Source: Phascolarctos cinereus
Lineage: Eukaryota; Chordata; Mammalia; Diprotodontia; Phascolarctidae
Length of the DNA: 64,000 nucleotides
Direction: 5' to 3'
NCBI RefSeq assembly: GCF_002099425.1
Contig: NW_018344192.1
Coordinates: 3,798,501 to 3,862,500 of the forward strand
Under the pieces are notes generated by a model. The model saw only the letters and a program-made list of their open reading frames with translations. It searched no databases and had not been told where the DNA came from. The translations under genes were made by a program, and so were the position numbers. Shown here piece by piece: positions 56,222-64,000 of this stretch (its first letter is position 1; each line of letters begins with the position of its first letter).

Positions 56222-56764
56222 GTATGATCATATTCTCATATGTGAAAGTAACAGTGCTTTGTCACAATTACTGTGTGGTACACATATTTCAAAACCAGCT
56301 TTTTTATTGTAAATCAGTAGAAGTAATACGTTTTTCTTCAGTTTTTTTGTTTTGTTTTCTTAGTAAACTATTTCCATTATTGCTGTTTCACTAAGTCAAT
56401 AAATATTTCTTAAGTATGCCAGATACTGAGGATGCGAAAGCAAAATCGTACAAACCAGAAGTCTGTTCTTTTTGCAAGAAAGAATAATGTGGTATAGCAA
56501 GTATATATCTAATTAGAAGTTAGGAAGAGTAATGTCTAGTGTGGTTTTTATGTCTCTCATGAAGACAAAGGCTTTTTAAATTTTCTTTCATTTTTTAAAA
56601 GTATCTGCATTTCAGTAGAGATGTTTGGAAGCTACATAATGCACACACGTACCTCTTCAGCTAAGTAAGAAATTCACTGGGAAAAGGCTAGATAATTGGC
56701 CTTTTATTCTGCCACTTTCTAAACTTGGTGCTAGTAGTGAGGTACACAGAAAAATTCAATTCAA

Positions 56765-57180
56765 AGCAAAAATTAGAAAGTATCAGAGTTGGAAGGAACT
56801 TTGGAGGCCATCTAATCTACCTTACAACAGTATATCCATCCCCTACACATCATTCAGACTATACTTGAAGACTTCTGGTTAGGGTGAATCTCCTATCTCC
56901 CACAGCTGCCCTTTCTGCTTTGGGATAGTTTTAATTGTTTGAAAGGTTTTTTCCTCCCTGTAAATTAAACCTAAATTTCCTCTGCAACTTATAACAGTTG
57001 CTCATTGTTTTATCCTGTAAGGCCAAACAGATATTCTCAATTAGACTAGAGAATCTAGTTCATCTCACACATGCTTTAGTGAGCTCATCCATCTGTGCCT
57101 TCTCATTTCATGATTCTTGTCCATGTTTTCCCATAAATTCTCTGGAGGGGCTTCACCCAGAGTGCTAGGAGACTTTCTGT
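56765..57180 (-). repeat. L3/CR1 LINE, minus orientation
   Basis: 'cagagttggaaggaactttg', 'cagctgccctttctgctttg', 'ggatagttttaattgtttga' and 'aacctaaatttcctctgcaa' in reversed L3/CR1 order. Confidence 0.7.
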
Positions 57181-57319
57181 AGATCAGTGGTCTCTAAACT
57201 CTTTTGATGGTTCTCATCATCGATAAATAATTTGGAAACATGCACTCAGTATAAATTTTGATCTGGTCACAGTATGAATTATTAATATATTGTTTATAAA
57301 ATAATTGAATTGTAATGCA

Positions 57320-57490
57320 CCTTAAAGTTTTCAGAATACTTGACTATTTAACTTAGGATATTTCATTTGATCCCCACAGCAACCTTGTGAGATAGGTGCC
57401 ATTATCGTTACCATTTTACAGATGAAATAACTGAGGTTGAGAGAGGTTAAGCAACTTTCTTAGATCAAACAGCCTCTGGTGAGAAATGAT
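57320..57490 (-). repeat. MIR-family SINE, minus orientation
   Basis: 'gatccccacagcaaccttgt', 'gagataggtgccattatcgt', 'ccattttacagatgaaataa' and 'gagaggttaagcaactttct'. A hAT-like end ('cagtggtctctaaactcttt') lies just to the left near 57187. Confidence 0.75.
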
Positions 57491-57900
57491 GAGGGTCTAA
57501 ACGAAGGTGGTGGCTGTGTGATTGGAGAGAAGGGGATAATTGCAAGAGAAATTGTCAAGATAGAAACAGAAAGATTTGGCAGTTGCTTGCACATGTTGAA
57601 TAAATAAAATGAGGACTTGAGGATGACATTGAAGTTGCATGTGTAAGGGATGGTGAGGATAATGGTTCCCCCCTTTTTTTTTTTTGCTTTTAGGCAATTG
57701 GGGTTAAGTGACTTGCCCAGGGTCACACAGCTAATAAGTGTCAAGTGTTTGGTCTGAGGCCGGATTTGAACTCAGGTCCTCCTGACTTCAGGGCCGGTGC
57801 TCTATCCACTGCGCCACCTAGCTGCCCCTAGGATAATGGTTCCCTTGACAAAATTAGGAAGTTTGGAAAAGAGATAGGTTTGGTGGGCAAGTTAATATAA
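57490..57900 (-). repeat. L2 fragment interrupted by a SINE
   Basis: 'gaaggtggtggctgtgtgat', 'gtcaagatagaaacagaaag' and 'gaggacttgaggatgacatt' precede, and 'ccttgacaaaattaggaagt' follows, the SINE at 57671-57829. This is reversed L2 coding. Confidence 0.6.
57671..57829 (-). repeat. WSINE1-like SINE, full length, with 15-bp target duplication
   Basis: From the T-rich tail and 'ttaggcaattggggttaagt' to 'tgcgccacctagctgcccct'. Duplication aggataatggttccc is exact at 57656-57670 and 57830-57844. One of the best-preserved SINE copies in the window. Confidence 0.95.
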
Positions 57901-57949
57901 TGAGAACTATAATGCAGTAGGCATAGATCACCCATCTACACTTACTTAT

Positions 57950-58330
57950 CCTATGCCATTTTCTCCCACCCAAAGGGAAGAAAGGCGAGAGAGAAGCAGG
58001 GTTTTTATTTCACAGAAGCCTTTGAACACAGAGATAGCCTGTGGAGGGACGCCTGCCATAATCAGGAGGTGATGGGGGGAGCAGGGGATGAGGACACTGG
58101 TACGGAGTGGAAAAGCTGGTAGTAGATTTAAGGCTGAGTTATAACTGCCCTGAGAGCCCTAAGAGTGGTAAATAAGGAGGTAGATTGGCAGCTTGTGTAG
58201 GAGAGGGCAGAGTGGAGGAGTAGTGGGTGAAGAAAGGGAAGTGGTTCCATTGAGGAGGATGAGATAAAACTCCTCTTCTTACTTTGCAATTGATTGATCA
58301 CAAACCTTAATGTCATGCCACGTTGGAGTC
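57950..58330. other. Purine-rich segment, origin unknown
   Basis: More GC- and purine-rich than its surroundings. On the minus strand AATAAA lies near 58010 after text that could be an mRNA 3' end, but no coding sequence is recognised. Confidence 0.25.
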
Positions 58331-58334
58331 CACT

Positions 58335-59850
58335 GCTCTAAGTCACTTGAAAATTCTTGGATATCTGTGGATCATATGAACTTTCTGTTATTTCTTTCTT
58401 GTTCTTGATATGTAGTCATCTGTCTCTCTGATCTGTACTTGAGATGAAGATTAAATTTTTCCTTCTGAGACAATTTCTAAGCTCTTTTAGTGTTCTTATT
58501 GTGGCAACTTATTACATTAGTTAATTTTCTTAAGTTCTGAATAGTCAGTGATGTCTGTTCTTTTACCCATTTCCCATTTTGGGGGCATCAACAGCTTTTT
58601 AAAAGAGGACTGGTTGGAATTGTCTTGATTGGTAGATGTTTTCTCATTTTAATTTTTTAAATTTGACATTGATTTTTAATCTTTATTTTAGTGAGTCATT
58701 TTGGCTGTTCATAGGTAGTTGATTAGGAAATGACTTTTACATTTATAACTAATAATTTCTTGTTCGTTAAAATTTAATCAGTTTCTTTTTTGTGTATGAT
58801 TTTATTTGGCACTCACTATGTTTGGCATCTTCCAACTCTCTTTCCAAAGTGTTCATGATATAAAGGCATGAAGTCTTTGGACTTAAAAGTCTCCTTTCTG
58901 AATCCTGACCTATGCTTTCCAGCTCATTTGTCATCATTATAATTCTCTTTTATGCACACTTTTGCCCTGGCGTCATGAACTATTAAAGTATATGTTGATA
59001 TAATTTGGAGGATTTTAATAAGTTTTTCATACTTGATTGCCCCTCATTCTTGAAAGCAGCTCTCATGTTTCTTTTATTTATTTTTCCCCAAGATAAACAT
59101 CTTCATTTTTACAGTTGCTCCCCATTTAATGTAATCTCAAGACTAGTGATTGTATGTCATAATTTAGCTAACTCTGTTCCGAGGGGGGTTAAATATGCAA
59201 ATACAACTAATTTGGTATTAACACATAATCATTAATGGAGAAATAAAAAGTCTTTAAGTATAGTGCCTTAATATCTATATCATGTTATATTTATATACAT
59301 ATAATATATATTTATTTGCTATATTCCTTCACTTGGACATTAGCTTTCCTTCTTTCAGAAGAAAAGATGATCTAACTTGATTTTCAGTGTGTGTTAAGTA
59401 GAGTTATAAGCTAAGTACAAGATCTTTGCTGTTGTGATCATACTGTTAAAACCTTATTTCCAGAGGTGTGTAATATTATATTAAGTATCATGATAATTTT
59501 TGCCTAAGAAACATGATGTAATAGCCTTTGGGAAAATCACAGTAGTTTTGTGTAATGAGTATTACTTTGAGCTAGAAAAATTTAATTGCCATTCAGGAAT
59601 AATTTCCTGTGTGTTTTGTTTCTCAAGTTTTTAGTACAAGAATGAGAGTGAATATCGACACATTATATTTTAAATGTGGCACTGAGAAAGATTATAATTG
59701 CTTATTACAGTCAGAGCTGGCTTTGGCACAGAATTTTCCAACTACAGAATTGGGTATACCATTTCGTAAATAGTATTTACAGTTCTCTGTATAAATATAG
59801 TTTGTGAGAGTTCATGTGAATAGAGTAAAAGTATAGTTTAAAAATTACCA
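58335..59850. other. Intron sequence, nothing recognised
   Basis: AT-rich. The 76-codon frame at 59005-59235 has no recognised similarity. Confidence 0.4.
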
Positions 59851-59854
59851 ATAA

Positions 59855-60035
59855 CTTTATTTCTTGCCATAGAAAATGACTGAAATATTGGAACATCGTT
59901 TCTACTGGAAAGCCAATTAGCATCCATTCCTCAAATACTTGATCACCATCAGTCCTGGCATGGCGCAGAGCAGTCCGCAGCTTGATGTCCAGATACTCCA
60001 TGATCTCCGGCAACTTTTCCCTGAGATTCCTGAGG
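59855..60035 (-). pseudogene. Retrocopy-like 3' fragment of an unidentified gene
   Basis: On the minus strand a protein-like frame reads [20 protein letters not shown] and continues to about [14 protein letters not shown]. Codon use (CTG, CGG, GAG, GCC) and GC content exceed the flanks. About 60 bases further on is AATAAAG (near 59860), so this looks like the C-terminus and short 3' UTR of an mRNA. A stop lies just upstream in the same frame and the 5' part is missing. I do not recognise the parent. The alternative is a real exon of an antisense gene, but no good donor is seen. Confidence 0.4.
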
Positions 60036-60039
60036 GTGT

Positions 60040-61465
60040 GGTATCACAATGCATGTTACAGGTAGATTGCAGAGTAATGAAATAGAAATGTAAAACCATA
60101 GTTTTCCCTAGAATTTACAGTTTGAGCAGTGGTCTACATTTGAGTTAAAAAATAAAATCTTGGTTATATGAGGCAAAAAATTGTTGGAAATGAAATAAAA
60201 GGAAAGATTTTAATAATCTCTCTTTTTTATTTTTTGGGTAGTTTAACTACTTCATCCCCCAAATCCTTAGAGTAGCAATATTGTTCTAAATTGCATGACA
60301 TTTTCTTGTTTATACTTTTAAATATTAACCTGTTTTCACCCTGTTATAAAAAAGTTTTAGACTTTTCATTACCATGTTATTTTTATAGTAGTTCATAACA
60401 TATACGAGGTAAATCCACTTCCTTGAAATTAAGCCCATTCAACTTGCTATATTTAGAAATTGAAAAATCCTTATAATGAGATGGGTTGTACTTCCCCATT
60501 TCTTTGTATTCCCAAGTAGAATGAAGGCTCCATGCTAAGGGTTGGGTTCACTATCCCTTCTCATTAGATCTGTAGTTAACTTTATGTTACCACCACCCAA
60601 GAGCAAAAATAGAAGGAAGATTTCTTCTTCAAAGATGCTATCCAAGTATGGCCGCTCATTAAGGCTTTTCATTTCTTTTTTTGTATTCCCAATGCCCAGC
60701 ATAATACCTTGAACACTGTTACAGACCTGTGAAAGTCAGGTGTGATGGATAGAAGGTTGTTCAGGAAGACCTAGATACAATTCCTGACCCTGGTGCATAT
60801 AGGCCGTGTGATCATGGGAAGATACTGTAACATTATCATTCCCCAGGAAGCTCTTTAAGAATATGTTACAGACATTTTGTTTATCTACTTTGATGGAGGG
60901 AATTTCTAAAATGGGAGGTTCTTACATGGTTTACATGTATGATATCTTACACATCATAAATACAAGAAATGTTTGACTTGAATTACTTGATCTTTCCTAG
61001 CACTGCCACTTCACCCACTGTTTATTTCAGTTTAATAAATGGTTCAGATATAGAAACTAAATTTTACCTACACTGTGAAGGAATTCAGAGATATAGTTGA
61101 TATAAGTCTTAAGTACAGTGTCACATTACTCAGTTAATTCAGTACAACTTTAAAATATTAAGTCATCTCTTCCAGAAACTCCTTGTCTTCACTCCCCCTT
61201 TTAGTCCACGAACCCTTTTTCAGATATCCTCTATTTTTGGGGGTGGGGTTGTGGGAGTTTTAGCCCCCTGTCTTTGAGTCCATAGATGTTAGTCCCCTTT
61301 TGGTTTCTGTAGAAGCAAGGTCATTTTCTTTCTTTCTTTCTTTTTTTTCAGCAACATAATTTTCTATTCGAGTTTTCTGCTTTTGACTTCTGTTGAATAG
61401 CCCTAACAACTCAGGTCATTTGCTGTGTTTTCTCTTCCTGGTGTTTTTACCCAATATGTCCTCTC
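60040..61465. other. Intron sequence with a weak L2-end piece
   Basis: The sequence near 60660-60720 ('tgtattcccaatgcccagca', 'taataccttgaacactg') resembles an L2-type 3' end. Nothing else is recognised. Confidence 0.35.
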
Positions 61466-61484
61466 TTTACAATTAGGGTCTTTT

Positions 61485-61641
61485 TGTTTTTTGGTTTTTT
61501 GCTTTTGCTGAGGCAGTTGGGGTTAAGTGACTTGCCCAGAGTCACACAGCAAGTGTTATGTGTCTGAGGCTGGATTTGAACTCAGGTGGTACTCCTGACT
61601 CCAGAGGCAGTGTTCTATCTACTGCACCACCTGGCTGCCCC
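61485..61641 (-). repeat. WSINE1-like SINE with 16-bp target duplication
   Basis: From 'gctgaggcagttggggttaa' to 'ccacctggctgcccc'. Duplication acaattagggtctttt is exact at 61469-61484 and 61642-61657. Confidence 0.93.
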
Positions 61642-62129
61642 ACAATTAGGGTCTTTTAAGGAAATTATTTCCTCAGTCCCTCCATTATAAACTCACTCAT
61701 TCTAATTTCTCTCTTCAGCTATTCCTTAGTCTAATCTTTATAGCAGTCACCCAGCGTCATCAGTTTTTAACTAACCTGACCCAGCTTAAAGTCCTTTCTT
61801 CCTAGGAGCATAGGTTTGTCCTGTGCTTTCTTTAAAAATTATCAATACATTTGTTAAGATCTAGACTCAGGAATAGCATTATCCCTCTATTCAAACATTT
61901 TGAAGATTGAAAATGCACATTTTACATTTTAAACACGAACTTCAGGCCTTTATTAAATAAAGATCATCTTTCAATTCATCCTGAGTTTTGAGGGAGATAG
62001 ATATTTTTGCCACATTTTCATTAGTTGTTTATTGCTTTTCCTTTCAAATGCTTGAATGATTCTGTATGTACTTTAGTTCTCTTTTTAGGCTAATAACTTA
62101 ATAATAGGATGTTAGTTAGGGTCTATAAA

Positions 62130-62300
62130 ATAATTCGAGTTCCTTAAGGACAGATTCTATTTCTTTGTATCCCCAGTGCCTGATAAAGTACATTGCACAT
62201 TTTTTAGGCAAATAAATGCTTATTGAATTCAACAAATCTATTAAGTAGGTATTTCAATTCTTATTGTCCCCTTTTTACAGATGAGGAAACTGAGATTTAG
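62130..62300 (+). repeat. L2-type 3' end followed by a MIR-like piece
   Basis: 'gagttccttaaggacagatt', 'tttgtatccccagtgcctga' and 'aataaatgcttattgaattc', then 'ttacagatgaggaaactgag' (reverse MIR). Confidence 0.6.
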
Positions 62301-62304
62301 GTTG

Positions 62305-63785
62305 TTACCTTTTTGTTGTTCTTTACATTTTTCTTGAAGTTGCACTTTTCAGAGTACTTTGTCCATTTGTGTGACTTTATTGAAGACAGATTAGACTCAT
62401 TCCTCCCAGAACACATGTATATATTTTTTACAGAACACTACGTTGTTTACTTTTTCTTAGCTTTTTTCCTCCTATTGTAACACTTTTCTGCTGTATCTGC
62501 ATTTGTTAAGTTCATCTTTTGTTGCTGTAGGGATTTCTTGTGGAGACCATTACAAATCCAACTTGTGACCATTATTTTGAATTTGAATCCTAATTTGCAA
62601 AACACCCTACACTAGTTGATGTGGAAAACTTTTCATTCAAAGTATTAAAAGAAATCTCTTTCCCAAAATGATTTAAGTCTCAAAAAGAGTTTTATATTTT
62701 TCTTTCTCCTACATGATGTTTTGAAACATTAAAGAAGACACATTTCTTTTCTCTTCCTTATTCTACTTTAGAGAAATCAGTGAAATTTCTCAATTGGTAT
62801 TCTTTTCACCTACAAAATTTTGAGTCTATTTTCTGTTGTTGAGTTTATTGTTTCACTACTCTGTGTTTCTTTGATCACAATATGGCTTTTCCCTAGTTCT
62901 CTTTTCTCATGTAAAACGTCCTTTTTCCAGCTATTAATAGGAAAAAATTTTAATGTGAATTATAAGAAATAAACTTGAGGCAAATAGAAAAACTTGCACA
63001 TTATTGACACATTTCTAGACATTTTATTTGTTCTTGATTGTGTACACATTAATAAAAAGCAGAGTACAATTCATTGTTCTTTTAGTGGGCACCTGCTTTT
63101 CAAGTTTTTCTTTGATGTTTGGTAAAGGTCACTTATCACCTTAATACAAAAGATCACTTTAATCCTTGGTTTAATATAAAAAGAAGAAAACCTTTTTTAG
63201 ATGAAATATTTTTGCTAATTTTGTAACATTTTGGATTGCTCCCTTTTTGGGGGGGGGACTGACCATTTAACCATTTAATAATTTTGAAAGTCTGCCCACG
63301 TAAATCTCTCAAGATTTGTTGGGGGCTGTATGGATTTTAGTATGGGAACCAATTCTGATTCAAAAATCACTTTGTGGGCCAGGCTTTACCTAGTTGAAAA
63401 TATGTCCCATGTTTTAAAGAATTTGTTTTAAGTTGTTTTCTTTCTTTAACTTAATTTTCTCTTATGAACAAATAGGTGAAAGTATATGGCAAAGTTGATG
63501 AAAAGGAAAATGAATGCTACTTTGAATTTTAAGTGGTTTAAGTGTTTAGGAAGTTCACATTGGGATTGTTTTCACTTGTAGTAAAAACTGGAGTGTTTTA
63601 TCAGTGTTTTATCAAATTTTAGCAAAACTGAGTTGATCTATTAATTTAGTTGTTGAATTGAAATGTTGCAAATTAATGTTGTTTACACCTAAAATTTATT
63701 GTACCAAAGGTGTAGGATTCACTAATGTTAACTACCATTTTCCAGATTTTTAATTGTAAAGGATGTCTAGTGAATGAATGAAAAT
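62305..63785. other. Intron sequence, nothing recognised
   Basis: A G-run (gggggggg) lies at 63249-63257. No exon or repeat named. Confidence 0.4.
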
Positions 63786-63965
63786 AAATAAACAAATGTT
63801 AAGTGCTGACTGTGCAGAGCACAGTGTTAAGTTATGGGGGTATGAATACAAAAGCAATGAAAGTACCTGCCTTCAAAGAATTTGCCTTCTAATGGGGAAT
63901 CAACACATGGGAGGTCTTTACAGGAGGGGAATTTTGATTCAGGTGATTACAGGGGTGGTGAGTGG
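63786..63965 (-). repeat. L2-related 3' end, minus orientation
   Basis: 'taaacaaatgttaagtgctg', 'cagtgttaagttatgggggt' and 'acctgccttcaaagaatttg' / 'ccttctaatgggg' form the reverse of an L2-type 3' end. It may continue past the window. Confidence 0.55.
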
Positions 63966-64000
63966 GACAATAGGAGAGTAGTACATATCTCATCCAGGAC

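Noticed and set aside
57950-58330. Retrocopy with AATAAA on the minus strand
   Set aside because: Only a possible polyadenylation signal and purine-rich text. No reading frame or parent could be recognised, so it was left as unassigned sequence.
1-64000. CRISPR arrays, operons, riboswitches, bacterial origins
   Set aside because: The repeats, splice signals and CpG island show vertebrate nuclear DNA. No regularly spaced direct repeats of CRISPR type or bacterial gene layout were found.

Overview
The window looks like nuclear DNA of a marsupial, probably an Australian one. The main evidence is the repeats. There are at least nine copies of a roughly 150 bp tRNA/CORE-SINE beginning GGGGCAGCTAGGTGG (WSINE1-like, named from memory) and at least four of the longer MAR1-like form that ends near GACTGAACAACAA. 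With them are old MIR, L2 and L3/CR1 copies, marsupial-type L1 pieces and hAT-type DNA transposons. No prokaryotic gene, operon or CRISPR array is present. Most of the sequence is intergenic or intronic and AT-rich.

Region by region: 1-26.3 kb is intergenic and repeat-filled. It holds a 5'-truncated retrocopy of the C-terminus of PELP1 (7.4-8.0 kb, minus strand), a long L2 with its endonuclease region (16.0-17.7 kb) and a fossil retrovirus with integrase-like and envelope-like remains (about 18.1-21.05 kb). At 26.39-27.27 kb lies the only strong CpG island, with a CCAAT box, a perfect TCTCGCGAGA palindrome and YY1/ETS-like sites. It is most simply the promoter and noncoding first exon of a plus-strand gene, with a donor at 27005/27006. 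A decayed three-copy tandem repeat of about 300 bp follows at once (27.24-28.05 kb). From there to the right end the window reads as the large 5' introns of that gene. An 84-nt exon with very good splice sites is at 46248-46331, and a weaker 55-nt exon candidate at 56167-56221 is compatible in phase. I could not identify the gene. No in-frame ATG is seen in the exons found, so they are probably 5' UTR, and the coding body would lie beyond 64 kb.

The most unusual structures are products of retrotransposition. (1) A full-length U6 snRNA copy is fused to an L1 3' end inside one pair of 13-bp target-site duplications (47892-48290), a U6-L1 template-switch chimera in a marsupial. (2) A WSINE1-like SINE is apparently fused to an L1 fragment within a single 14-bp duplication (39548-39879). 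(3) A 331-bp inverted repeat of an L2-related sequence has arms about 87% identical across a 1.5 kb spacer (31632-31962 and 33454-33785). (4) Several clean nested insertions can be ordered in time, such as hAT elements inside MIR or L3 copies and SINEs inside L2 or MIR copies. Repeat family names are by recognition only; no database was searched.
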